Source: Patescibacteria group bacterium
GTDB taxonomy: Bacteria; Patescibacteriota; Microgenomatia; Levybacterales; UBA12049
Assembly: GCA_023473785.1 (NCBI GenBank)
Contig: JAMCYD010000031.1
Location: 1 to 21,601, forward strand
Direction of reading: 5' to 3'
DNA length: 21,601 nt
The translations under genes were made by a program, and so were the position numbers. Shown here one piece after another: positions 7,507-15,805 of the stretch (within the stretch, counting starts at the first letter, position 1; each line of letters opens with the position of its first letter). Under the pieces are notes generated by a model, which saw nothing but the letters and a program-made list of their open reading frames with translations, was not told the origin of the DNA and did not search any database.

Positions 7507-8376
7507 ATGGACAAATTATCAATTGTTATCCTGAGTTACAATACAAAAAAGCTTACTTTAGATTGCATAAAATCTGTTTTTGCCCAATATAATAAAAATA
7601 TCGAAAATGGGGAATTTGAAATTATCGTAGCTGATAACGCATCGACGGATGGAACGGTAAGTGCAATTCAAAATTATAGTTCAAGGATTAAAATAATTCA
7701 AAATAAAGAAAACTACGGTTTTGGCAAAGGAAATAATATCGCGGCAGAAAAGGCAAGTGGAGGATATTTGCTTTTTATTAATTCGGATACCATAGTAAAA
7801 GATAAAGGATTTATCAAGATGGTAGAATTTCTAAATAACAATAAGAAGGTAGCAGTAATAGGGGGGAGGCTGATTGATAAAGATGGATCAGATAGGGCTC
7901 CCGCTGGAAAATTCTATAATTTAATTTATGTTTTCTTTACTTTATTCTTTTCAAGGTTTACGCCAAATTTGCGTTTCAGCCCAAAAAAAATAAGCGATGT
8001 AGATTGGGTCTCGGGCGCATTCATGATGATAAGGCGAGAAGTTTTTAGGAAGTTAGAAGGATTTGATAGGAATATATTTATGTATGTTGAAGACATGGAG
8101 TTATGTTTCAGAGTCAAAAAACTAGGCTATAATATAGTTTTTTTTCCGCAGTCATCTTTATACCACGCAGAATATGGTAGCTCAAATAGAACTTTTGCGA
8201 TTATCAATATCTATAAAGGAATTTTGTATTTTTATAAAAAACATAAATCTTGGCAATATTTAATAGTTAAAATGCTTTTGGTAGTAAAGGCTCTTGTGGC
8301 GATTTGCATTGGAGTATTGACGAACAATCGTTATCTTAAGGATACATATAGACAGGGCCTAAGGCTTGCAATATGA
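7507..8376 (+). CDS. Glycosyltransferase family 2 (WbbL/rhamnosyltransferase-like)
   Basis: 289 residues, GT-A fold. Motifs in order: LSIVILSYN (4-12), IIVADNASTDGT (39-50), NYGFGKGNN (69-77), the metal-site NSD at 92-94 (LLFINSDT), WVSGAFMMIRR (167-177) and the general-base segment VEDMELCFRVKKLGY (194-208), which together are the WbbL/dTDP-rhamnosyltransferase pattern. A hydrophobic stretch near residues 139-149 and another near 256-280 suggest membrane association, unlike purely soluble WbbL. The donor could be dTDP-rhamnose or another nucleotide sugar; no rhamnose genes lie in the window. ATGA at 8373-8376 couples it to the fusion gene. Confidence 0.92.
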   Translation: MDKLSIVILSYNTKKLTLDCIKSVFAQYNKNIENGEFEIIVADNASTDGTVSAIQNYSSRIKIIQNKENYGFGKGNNIAAEKASGGYLLFINSDTIVKDKGFIKMVEFLNNNKKVAVIGGRLIDKDGSDRAPAGKFYNLIYVFFTLFFSRFTPNLRFSPKKISDVDWVSGAFMMIRREVFRKLEGFDRNIFMYVEDMELCFRVKKLGYNIVFFPQSSLYHAEYGSSNRTFAIINIYKGILYFYKKHKSWQYLIVKMLLVVKALVAICIGVLTNNRYLKDTYRQGLRLAI

Positions 8377-11300
8377 AAATTCTCAATTTTATTTCAGAAA
8401 ATATTTTATTTATCCTAGCTCTTTTTCTTCTTGCTTTTATCCCCCTGTACCCCAAAATCCCAGTTATCGGCATTGCTCATACTTGGGTATACATAAGACT
8501 TGAAGATTTTTTAGTTGCACTAACAGTTGTTATTTGGCTTTTCCAAATTGTCCGAAAAAAAGCAACATTTAAAACTCCCCTGACGATTCCAATCATTCTG
8601 TTTTGGCTAGTTGGTGGAATATCAACTGCTTTTGCAGTGTTTTTTATTTTTCCTCACATACCCAATGTATTTCCAAATGTTGCCCTTTTCAACTATTTAA
8701 GAAGAATAGAATACCTAATGCTTTTCTTCATAGGCTTTTCCTCTATTAGGAATAAATCGTATGCGCCTTACATCACAGGAGTTTTAGCAATAACGCTTCT
8801 CATAGTTGTTGCATATGGGGTCGGACAAAGGCTTTTTGGATTTCCAGCTTTCCTAACTGGTAATGAAGAATTCGCCAAGGGAATACCCTTGAGGATTTCT
8901 GCTCTTGGACGTATTCCGTCAACTTTTGCAGGTCACTATGATCTGGCGGCTTATCTTGTTTTTACAATTGCGATTTTAGGAAGCATGATTTTCGGTTTCA
9001 AAAATATAGTCATAAAATTTTTTCTTCTTTTTGCCGCATTCTCAGGGCTTATCTTGCTTTTAATGACTGCATCCCGTGTCTCATTCATGGTTTATTTGGC
9101 AAGTATAGCCTTCATGCTGATACTACAAAAAAAGAAATATCTTATTATTCCAGTTGTTATAATAAGTCTTGTTTGTCTTAATTCCTTTGAGGGGATCTCT
9201 AATCGTTTCGGAAGCACGATATCACAGGTCGATGTCGTCGTAGATGCAAGAACCGGGAAGCCAATCGGTATTGCAAAAAACAGCTCAAAGGAGAAGAAAG
9301 ATAAGAAGCCCGTTCTCATTGAGGAAACCCAATCAACAGGAGAAAATCTAGGGCAGGGTACTGGGTATCTCAATTTTCCAGTAGTTCCCACAACCAAAAC
9401 TATTACCCAGGTGATCTATAAAAGATCCCGAATAGTAGCAGGAACTGAGTCTGCAGTTATTACAAATATTCAAGGTGATTTTGCAGTAAAAAAAGCACTG
9501 GCTTATGACGTATCGTTTACAACCAGATTTCAGGGAGAATGGCCGCGGGCAATTGAAGCTCTTGAAAGAAATCCAATTCTAGGAAGCGGTTATTCATCAA
9601 TTTCTCTGGCTACAGATAATAATTATCTGCGAATACTAGGAGAGATCGGAATACTCGGACTTGCTTCTTTTCTCTTGCTTTTTCTTATGATGGGAATCTA
9701 CATTTATAGATTGTTACCTGATGTGCAATCGCCAATTTCCCGAAGTTTCATATTGGGTATCGTTTCGGGGCTTTTTGGATTAGGGCTTAACGCGATACTT
9801 ATTGATGTTTTTGAGGCGTCAAAAGTGGCATTTGTTATGTGGCTTATCTTGGGGTTAGGGTTAGGTCTTATCCATTTGGAAAAGAAGCATGCAATTGACT
9901 ACCTGAAAGAGTTAAAAAGTGCTCTTTTGTCTGTGCCAGCGGTGCTTATCTATCTTTTCATAATCACTTTTGCCGTATTTTTAGCAAGTATTAATAATTA
10001 TTTTGTTGGGGATGATTTTACTTGGCTTAGGTGGATAGCGGATTGCAAAAAAGTTCTCTACTCCAATGGACTGATGCAGTGTCAGTCAATAAGTCACACA
10101 GCAGTTGACTATTTTACCAGAGCAGACGGATTTTTTTATAGGCCCCTAGCGAAGCTTTACTTCTTTGTAATGTACGCAGTGTTTTGGCTAAACCAGGCAT
10201 CCTATCATTTGTTTTCAATCTTTTTGCATTTCCTAAGCGTGGGCTTAGTATTTATTTTGTCCTTGAGATTTCTTAAAAGTAAATTGTTTGCATTTGTTGT
10301 ATCTTTATTTTTCCTTTCAGTAAGTAGTCATTCGGAGACAATACTTTGGATTTCCTCAACGGGACACTTGTTTGCGTCGTTTTTCATATTGCTTTCCCTA
10401 ATGTTTTATGTTTTTTGGAAAGAAAAAAAGAAGATTGTATTTTTGGCGCTTTCGATCATAAGTGTTTTTTTGGCTCCTCTTTTTCAGGAAGCAGGTATAA
10501 TAGCTCCACTGTTTATTTTTGCCTACGATTTGTTTTTGGTAAAAGGTAAAAAATTTAACAAATTTTCCAGTCGTTTGGTTTATTATCTGTACGTTATTCC
10601 TATTGCCGTTTATTTAGTTTTTAGGCAGTTGGCAGCAAGTCTGGGACCATCAGGGGATTATAGTTACAGTCTTATTCATCTCCCTTATAATTTCGTAGGT
10701 AATATTTTAGGCTATTTTAGTCTTACTATTTTTGGCACAAAAATACTTCCTTTTTATGCCTTGCTGCGAGATTACGGAAAAAGTCACTTGCAAGCCGTTG
10801 TGGTAATTTTGGTTATCCTAGTTCTCTTATTGTTCTTTTTCTACAAGGCAATACGTAGGAAAATTGACAAAGATAGCCTTAGCATAGTATATCTTGGAAG
10901 CTTATTCTTCCTGATTGCACTTCTGCCGTTTTTAGGACTTGGGAACATTGCAGTTCGATACAGTTACCTTTCCTCTTTTGGTTTACTGCTTATCTTTGCT
11001 TTTATCCTTCAAAAGTTTTACTACAATTTCAGTTTAAATAAAAGATTAAAAGCTATTTTATTAGTACTTATTGTTTTAGGGTTTAGCGCTTTTCATATAT
11101 TTGAGCTGCAAAGAATAAACAATGATTGGCTAGCTGCGGGAAATATCACCCAAAGACTTCTTGTTAATTTCAACGATAGATTTCAAAATAAGAAAGCTAC
11201 CCCACAAAATCCTGTATTTTACTTTACTGATGTACCGATTCGTCATGGAGAAGCCTGGGTTTTCCCCGTGGGGCTTAAGGATGCCTTGTGGTTTACTTTC

Positions 11301-11459
11301 CAAAACGAAAATCTTACTGTCCATACGATGAAATCTCTTGATCTTGCTTTTGCTGCCGCAGAAGGTTCGACAAGCGCAAGGATCTTTCAGTTTGATAAGA
11401 AAGGAGATGTTGAGGAGGTTGTAAAAACAGTAAATACAATAACAATACCTATAAAATGA
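8373..11459 (+). CDS. Wzy/WaaL-like O-antigen polymerase or ligase fused to a GT-C glycosyltransferase
   Basis: One uninterrupted frame of 1028 residues with two membrane modules. Residues 1-505 are O-antigen-ligase-like: about ten helices, GHYDLAAYL (187-195), TASRVSF (232-238), a large outer loop (about 272-395), then NPILGSGYSS (400-409) and TDNNYLRILGEIGILG (414-429), typical of Wzy_C proteins. Residues 505-910 look like an Asp-dependent GT-C enzyme (PMT/ArnT style): a helix, then NNYFVGDDFTWLR (541-553) with D547/D548 where the catalytic acidic pair lies in the first outer loop, followed by many helices and a soluble C-terminal tail (910-1028). The loop contains a Lys-rich segment (303-315). 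A start AAGG lies 8 bases upstream. Likely role: outside-face polymerisation or ligation coupled to addition of a polyprenyl-linked sugar. Fusion seen directly, function inferred. Confidence 0.82.
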   Translation: MKILNFISENILFILALFLLAFIPLYPKIPVIGIAHTWVYIRLEDFLVALTVVIWLFQIVRKKATFKTPLTIPIILFWLVGGISTAFAVFFIFPHIPNVFPNVALFNYLRRIEYLMLFFIGFSSIRNKSYAPYITGVLAITLLIVVAYGVGQRLFGFPAFLTGNEEFAKGIPLRISALGRIPSTFAGHYDLAAYLVFTIAILGSMIFGFKNIVIKFFLLFAAFSGLILLLMTASRVSFMVYLASIAFMLILQKKKYLIIPVVIISLVCLNSFEGISNRFGSTISQVDVVVDARTGKPIGIAKNSSKEKKDKKPVLIEETQSTGENLGQGTGYLNFPVVPTTKTITQVIYKRSRIVAGTESAVITNIQGDFAVKKALAYDVSFTTRFQGEWPRAIEALERNPILGSGYSSISLATDNNYLRILGEIGILGLASFLLLFLMMGIYIYRLLPDVQSPISRSFILGIVSGLFGLGLNAILIDVFEASKVAFVMWLILGLGLGLIHLEKKHAIDYLKELKSALLSVPAVLIYLFIITFAVFLASINNYFVGDDFTWLRWIADCKKVLYSNGLMQCQSISHTAVDYFTRADGFFYRPLAKLYFFVMYAVFWLNQASYHLFSIFLHFLSVGLVFILSLRFLKSKLFAFVVSLFFLSVSSHSETILWISSTGHLFASFFILLSLMFYVFWKEKKKIVFLALSIISVFLAPLFQEAGIIAPLFIFAYDLFLVKGKKFNKFSSRLVYYLYVIPIAVYLVFRQLAASLGPSGDYSYSLIHLPYNFVGNILGYFSLTIFGTKILPFYALLRDYGKSHLQAVVVILVILVLLLFFFYKAIRRKIDKDSLSIVYLGSLFFLIALLPFLGLGNIAVRYSYLSSFGLLLIFAFILQKFYYNFSLNKRLKAILLVLIVLGFSAFHIFELQRINNDWLAAGNITQRLLVNFNDRFQNKKATPQNPVFYFTDVPIRHGEAWVFPVGLKDALWFTFQNENLTVHTMKSLDLAFAAAEGSTSARIFQFDKKGDVEEVVKTVNTITIPIK

Positions 11460-12901
11460 AAAGACTGGAATTTATAATCTTATCTCTTATTCTTATCCTG
11501 GGTTTTTTTACAAGGTTATATAAATTTGATAGTCCAATTGCTGATTGGCATGCCTGGCGTCAAGTAGACACATCGGCTGTGTCTCGTAATTTCGTCAAAT
11601 ATGGATTTGATGTTCTCCATCCTATATTCTATGATCTGTCAAATGTTCCATCCGGGGTTTGGGAAAACCCAAAAGGCTATAGGTTCGTAGAGTTTCCTAT
11701 CTATAATGTTTTCCAGGCATCACTATTTAAATTCATAGGAAAACTTACTATCGAGCAGTGGGGAAGACTTGTGACGATTTTCTCATCTCTTTTGTCCAGC
11801 ATTTTTTTGTATCTTATTGTCAAAAAGCATCTCAATGGCTTTGTTGGCCTTTTGACTGCTTTTTTCTTCACTTTTATTCCTTTTAATATTTACTTTGGAA
11901 GAGTAGTCTTGCCGGATTCATCTACAGTAGCAGCATTTTTAGGCGCTATATATTTTCTCGAAAGGTGGATTGAAAAAGAGAAACTTGCAATTTTTAATTT
12001 TCATTTTTTTATTGCCTTAATTTTTACGAGCGTTGCTTTTCTTCTTAAGCCATTTGTTATATTCTTTTTTCTTCCTATTCTGTATCTTCTGTATGAAAAG
12101 TATGGATTTACCTTTCTGAAAAATAAAAAACTTTGGATTTTTGCAGTTTTGTCAATCTTGCCCTTCGTTTTATGGAGAATTTGGATGCTTCAATATCCCG
12201 GAGGAATTCCTCAAAGCGGATGGCTTCTAAACGGGAACAATATAAGATTTAAAGGGGCATTTTTTCATTGGATTTTCGCGGAAAGACTCTCTAATTTGAT
12301 ATTAGGTTATTGGGGACTTCCTCTTTTTATCGTAGGTCTTTTGCTCAAGCTTCCTAAGAAAAGTTATTTATTTTTCCTTTCGTTTCTGATCTCCTCGATT
12401 TTGTATGTCACGACATTTGCAACAGGAAATGTTATGCATGACTATTATCAAATTCTTATTATGCCAAGTATCGCAATCTACCTTGCGCTTGGTTCGTATT
12501 TTCTCTGGGAGAACAAAGCCAATATTTATAGACCAGTATCCATTGTCATTCTTTTTGCCTCAATTGCGTTTATGCTTTCTTTTGGATGGTTCAATATTCG
12601 TGCATTTTACAACATAAATCATCCGGAGCTTATAAGAGATGGGAAGATAATAGACAGTCTTACTCCAAAAGATGCAAAAGTAATCGTGCCTACCGCAGAT
12701 GGAGATACAACTGCTTTATATTTTATGGATAGACAAGGTTGGTCAAGTTTTGAAAAACCCTTGCCTGATCTTATCAAGATGGGCGCCACTCATCTTGTAA
12801 TTTTTGCTCCCAAATCCTACGATTACGATTTTGGCAAATCTTACAAGCTGGTTTATGCTTCGTCTGAATTTCTTCTTTTTAATCTTCGTCAAAAACCATG
12901 A
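11456..12901 (+). CDS. GT-C membrane glycosyltransferase (PMT/ArnT-like, GT39/GT83 type)
   Basis: 481 residues, about ten membrane helices and a short outer C-terminal domain. The first helix is followed by a loop with SPIADWHAWRQVDTSA (26-41), where D30 and D38 are candidates for the catalytic acid of GT-C enzymes that take a sugar from polyprenyl phosphate. RFVEFPIYN (76-84) and FGRVVLPDSST, in the region of the second loop, are also typical of PMT_2 proteins. The tail after the last helix (about 385-481) is soluble and presumably outside the membrane. It is related in type to the second half of the preceding fusion, and the four-base ATGA overlap implies shared translation. Donor sugar and acceptor are unknown; a lipid-linked hexose made by the GT2 at 2214 would fit. 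Confidence 0.85.
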   Translation: MKRLEFIILSLILILGFFTRLYKFDSPIADWHAWRQVDTSAVSRNFVKYGFDVLHPIFYDLSNVPSGVWENPKGYRFVEFPIYNVFQASLFKFIGKLTIEQWGRLVTIFSSLLSSIFLYLIVKKHLNGFVGLLTAFFFTFIPFNIYFGRVVLPDSSTVAAFLGAIYFLERWIEKEKLAIFNFHFFIALIFTSVAFLLKPFVIFFFLPILYLLYEKYGFTFLKNKKLWIFAVLSILPFVLWRIWMLQYPGGIPQSGWLLNGNNIRFKGAFFHWIFAERLSNLILGYWGLPLFIVGLLLKLPKKSYLFFLSFLISSILYVTTFATGNVMHDYYQILIMPSIAIYLALGSYFLWENKANIYRPVSIVILFASIAFMLSFGWFNIRAFYNINHPELIRDGKIIDSLTPKDAKVIVPTADGDTTALYFMDRQGWSSFEKPLPDLIKMGATHLVIFAPKSYDYDFGKSYKLVYASSEFLLFNLRQKP

Positions 12902-14097
12902 AAATCTTAATGGTTTCATCATACTTGCCTTATCCATTGTTTTCGGGTGGCCACATTCGTCTATTCAATATTTTGAAAAATCTATCCCAAAGACACGAGA
13001 TTACCTTAGTTTGTGAGAAAAGAGCAAATCAGACAAAAAAAGATATAGAAGAAGTAGAAAAAATTTGCAAAAAAGTTATAGCTATTGACAGAAAAAAACA
13101 ATGGTCACTTGCTAATATAGTAAAAACCGGATTGTCAAATTCTCCGTTTCTGATAACGGGACACGCTCAGACAAAAATGAGGGAAGAAATTAATAAGCTT
13201 CTTATAAGTGAAAAGTTTGATCTAATCCATGTAGAAACTTCTTATGTAATGCAAAATTTACCCAAAACCTTCATTCCTGTTGTATTGGCGGAGCATAATG
13301 TGGAATACCTTGTTTATAAAAGATATTCCGATAGAATTTCAATTCTGCTTCGTCCCTTGCTAAACATAGATGTTTTTAAGTTGAAAAATAAGGAAGAAGC
13401 ATTTTGGAAGAAAGCAAATTATTTAATAGCAGTCTCGGAAGATGAGGCAAAAATTATGAAGGCAAAAAATAAAAACGTAGTAGTTGTACCAAACGGTGTT
13501 GATATTAATATATTCAGAATTAAGGACTTAAGATTTGCAAATAAAAATAATGATAAAACTATACTTTTTATTGGAGATTTTAGGTGGGTTGAGAATAGAG
13601 ATGCACTTAGGTGGATTTATAAAGACATATGGCCATTATTAAAATTAAAAACTAAAGATTCGGAATTTAAAATTAAATTGCGGGTAGTTGGAAAAGATAT
13701 TCCGGAATATCTAAAAAAAACCAAAGATAGTGATATTATTTTTGATGAAAACGCAGATAATGACACGTCCAAAATTTTTCAAAAAGCAAGCTTACTGCTT
13801 GCGCCAATTAGGATTGGAGGCGGAACGAGTTTTAAGATATTAGAAGCTATGGCATCAGGCGTGGTAGTTGCAACCACAAAGTTAGGGGCATCGGGGATTG
13901 GCGCAAAGGATCACGAGGAAGTTTTGATCTCAGATGAAGCAAATGGGTTAACAAATCGAATTATAGAAGTTTTTGAGAATGATAAGCTATATAAGGAGAT
14001 TACAGCAAATGCAAGAAAACTTATTGAGAAAAAATATGACTGGAGAGTAATTGTTGAAAAGCTGGAAGATGTTTATAGACTAGCAACAAGCAATTAA
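12898..14097 (+). CDS. Glycosyltransferase family 4
   Basis: 399 residues, GT-B fold. The N-terminus reads MKILMVSSYLPYPLFSGGHIR, with the glycine loop at 16-18 and LFNILKNLSQRHEITLV after it. KFDLIHVETSY (106-116) and VVLAEHNVEY (128-137) end the N-domain, and VVVVPNGVD (194-202) is the linker. The C-domain shows ILFIGDFRWVENRDAL (222-237) and the donor-site motif APIRIGGGTSFKILEAMASG (302-321), with E316 as the second EX7E Glu; that GGGT form is typical of TuaC/PEP-CTERM-associated GT4 enzymes. Residues 249-260 (KLKTKDSEFKIK) form a Lys-rich A/T-biased stretch at the same structural point as the insertion in the GT4 at 5793. It overlaps the GT-C stop by four bases (ATGA). Confidence 0.92.
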   Translation: MKILMVSSYLPYPLFSGGHIRLFNILKNLSQRHEITLVCEKRANQTKKDIEEVEKICKKVIAIDRKKQWSLANIVKTGLSNSPFLITGHAQTKMREEINKLLISEKFDLIHVETSYVMQNLPKTFIPVVLAEHNVEYLVYKRYSDRISILLRPLLNIDVFKLKNKEEAFWKKANYLIAVSEDEAKIMKAKNKNVVVVPNGVDINIFRIKDLRFANKNNDKTILFIGDFRWVENRDALRWIYKDIWPLLKLKTKDSEFKIKLRVVGKDIPEYLKKTKDSDIIFDENADNDTSKIFQKASLLLAPIRIGGGTSFKILEAMASGVVVATTKLGASGIGAKDHEEVLISDEANGLTNRIIEVFENDKLYKEITANARKLIEKKYDWRVIVEKLEDVYRLATSN

Positions 14098-14107
14098 TAC
14101 TTATATC

Positions 14108-14998
14108 ATGATTGATCTTTCAATAGTTATTGTTTCTTATAATGCCAGGGAATTTCTTCTAAATTGCCTTCTTTCTATCAAGAAGTCAGTTGGGAATTTG
14201 AAGCATGAAGTGATTGTCGTTGACAATGACTCTTCGGATCGCTCAAGTGAAATGGTGAAAAATAAGTTTCCTAGTGCAGTTTTGATTGAAAGCAAAAGAA
14301 ATCTTGGTTTTTCAAAAGCAAACAATCTGGGGGTAAAAAAAACAAAAGGGAAATATATATTATTCCTAAACCCAGACACATTATTGCGAGATGATGTACT
14401 TGATAAAATGGTTAAGTTTATGGATAATCATAAGAGCGTAGGCGTTTCAACCTGTAAGCTTGTTATGCCAAACGGGAAGCTTGACGACGCGTGTCATCGG
14501 GGCTTTCCAACGCCATGGAATGCGTTTTGCTATTTTTCCGGTCTTTCGAAAATATTTTCTCACTCGAGAATATTTTCAGGATACAATCTTGGCTTTCTAG
14601 ACCTTAGCAAGACACATGAGATAGATGCCTGCGCCGGTGCTTTTATGCTCGTGAGAAGGGAAGCCGGAGAAGAAATTAGCTGGTGGGATGAGGATTATTT
14701 TTTCTATGGTGAGGATTTGGAATTTTGCTACAGATTGAAAGAAAAGGGATGGAAAACATATTTTATTCCAAGTGTCTCAATTTTACATCATAAGGGAGTT
14801 TCAGGAGGAATTAAAAAAATCTCAAAAGAGGTTTCAACAGCTGATAAAAAAACAAAAAAAATGGCGACTCTTGCACGTTTTCAAGCCATGAAAATCTTTT
14901 ATAATAAACATTACCAGGATAAATATCCTAGATTTGTAACCTGGCTTGTTATACAGGGGGTGAATCTTAAGCTTTGGGTAGCTTTAAGATCAAATTAA
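14108..14998 (+). CDS. Glycosyltransferase family 2 (WbbL/rhamnosyltransferase-like)
   Basis: 296 residues, GT-A fold, with LSIVIVSYNAREF (4-16), VIVVDNDSSDRS (35-46), RNLGFSKANNLG (64-75), metal-site NPD at 88-90, ACAGAFMLVRRE (174-185) and the base motif YGEDLEFCYRLKEKGW (200-215), then ILHHKGVSGG (225-234). This is the common O-antigen/rhamnan GT2 layout, related to the gene at 7507 but clearly a different enzyme; it lacks the C-terminal hydrophobic stretch. It probably adds one sugar of the repeat unit in the cytoplasm. The 10-base gap from the preceding stop holds no Shine-Dalgarno. The stop TAA is followed directly by the DoxX gene. Confidence 0.92.
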   Translation: MIDLSIVIVSYNAREFLLNCLLSIKKSVGNLKHEVIVVDNDSSDRSSEMVKNKFPSAVLIESKRNLGFSKANNLGVKKTKGKYILFLNPDTLLRDDVLDKMVKFMDNHKSVGVSTCKLVMPNGKLDDACHRGFPTPWNAFCYFSGLSKIFSHSRIFSGYNLGFLDLSKTHEIDACAGAFMLVRREAGEEISWWDEDYFFYGEDLEFCYRLKEKGWKTYFIPSVSILHHKGVSGGIKKISKEVSTADKKTKKMATLARFQAMKIFYNKHYQDKYPRFVTWLVIQGVNLKLWVALRSN

Positions 14999-15355
14999 AT
15001 GAAGAATAAAAAACTTATCTTTTATCTTCTCAGAACAGGAATAGCAATTGTATTCTTTTATGCAGCAATTGCTGCATTTTTGGAGCCTCAAAATTGGATA
15101 GGCTATCTTCCTCAAATTTTAAGAAACATATTCCCAGCCCAGCTTCTTCTTTCTCTTTTTTCTATTTACGAATTAGCCATTGCTATGTGGCTTTTATGGG
15201 GCCACAAAATATTCTATGCGGCAAGCCTTGCAGTTTTAACTCTTGTAGGCATCATTATTGCTAATATCGGCGTCTTGGATATTGTTTTCCGCGATATCGC
15301 AATATTATTTTCCGCACTGGCACTGGTCGTTTTTGCCAGAGGTGAAAATAACTAA
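14999..15355 (+). CDS. DoxX/MauE-like four-helix membrane protein
   Basis: 118 residues with four hydrophobic helices (about 8-27, 46-66, 72-92 and 95-113). The start LLRTGIAIVFFYAAI and the EPQNWIGYLP turn (29-38) match the first helix and loop of DoxX-family proteins, with RDIAILFSALALVVFA as the last helix. DoxX/DoxD subunits take part in thiosulfate or quinone-linked redox, MauE in disulfide-dependent maturation; many bacterial homologues are uncharacterised. There is no cysteine in this sequence, so it is unlikely to exchange disulfides itself. It begins one base after the stop of the GT2 and 5 bases separate it from the VKOR gene, suggesting a common redox unit. Function here is inferred from linkage. 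Confidence 0.75.
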   Translation: MKNKKLIFYLLRTGIAIVFFYAAIAAFLEPQNWIGYLPQILRNIFPAQLLLSLFSIYELAIAMWLLWGHKIFYAASLAVLTLVGIIIANIGVLDIVFRDIAILFSALALVVFARGENN

Positions 15356-15360
15356 CAATC

Positions 15361-15771
15361 ATGCAGTTTATAGCTACTTTCATTGTTTTGTGTCTTGGAG
15401 GGATAATTGATTCTTCTTATTTGTTGTATCAGCATCAGAAAAAAAAGCCTCTGGTATGTCCTTTAGACCATGATTGCTCGGTCGTTACAGAAAGTAAATG
15501 GTCTAGAATATTTTTTGTTAGAAACGAGGCGTTGGGATTATTATTTTATCTTTTTATGCTAGGAGGGATAGTTTCTTCGTTTTTTCTTACTTCTTCCCTG
15601 TCGACTCTGTTTCTAGTTTTATTTATATCATCATCTTTGGGACTTATTTTTTCAATTTTTTTAGTTTTGATTCAAATATTCGCAATAAAAGATTACTGTT
15701 TTTATTGTTTGATTTCTGCATTTTTGACGCTGCTCCTTTTCATAAACAGCGCATTTCTGTTCTTCAAATAG
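15361..15771 (+). CDS. Vitamin K epoxide reductase (VKOR) family thiol oxidase
   Basis: 136 residues, four membrane helices. The four redox cysteines are present: C33 and C39 in CPLDHDC, in the first outer loop, and C113/C116 in the CFYC active site at the start of the last helix. NEALGLLFY (55-63) is the conserved loop segment and SVVTESKWS (40-48) sits where family members have CDV or CSVV followed by the Ser/Thr region. Bacterial VKORs reoxidise DsbA-like proteins by passing electrons to a quinone in the membrane. No fused or adjacent thioredoxin domain exists here, so its partner must lie elsewhere. Together with the DoxX-like gene it probably assists disulfide formation in exported proteins. 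Residues argue strongly for activity. Confidence 0.9.
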   Translation: MQFIATFIVLCLGGIIDSSYLLYQHQKKKPLVCPLDHDCSVVTESKWSRIFFVRNEALGLLFYLFMLGGIVSSFFLTSSLSTLFLVLFISSSLGLIFSIFLVLIQIFAIKDYCFYCLISAFLTLLLFINSAFLFFK

Positions 15772-15788
15772 AGTTCCTTGGAAGCTCT
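15770..15788. repeat. Short inverted repeat upstream of GT4 15806
   Basis: AGAGTTCC (15770-15777) and GGAA-g-CTCT (15780-15788) can pair with a single bulged G, overlapping the VKOR stop. No T run follows, so it is a poor intrinsic terminator. It occupies the place a -35 box would have for the promoter just downstream, so a regulator site is an alternative. Confidence 0.35.
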
Positions 15789-15789
15789 G

Positions 15790-15798
15790 TGATATACT
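15790..15798 (+). promoter_or_regulatory. Extended -10 promoter element (TGA TATACT)
   Basis: TATACT (15793-15798) preceded by TGA (15790-15792), ending 7 bases before ATG 15806. Predicted transcription start is about 15805, giving a leaderless mRNA. No good -35 box is visible. It would give the GT4 and methyltransferase that follow a start independent of the long upstream run. Confidence 0.5.
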
Positions 15799-15805
15799 TA
15801 AAACC

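Noticed and set aside
9092..9397. 101-codon minus-strand frame inside the Wzy-like fusion
   Set aside because: Antisense shadow of a long coding region with no supporting motif or start signal.
14548..14582. Repeated AATATTTTC units around an ACTCGAGA centre
   Set aside because: Within the GT2 coding region and explained by repeated codons for KIFS/RIFS; no sign of a mobile or regulatory element.
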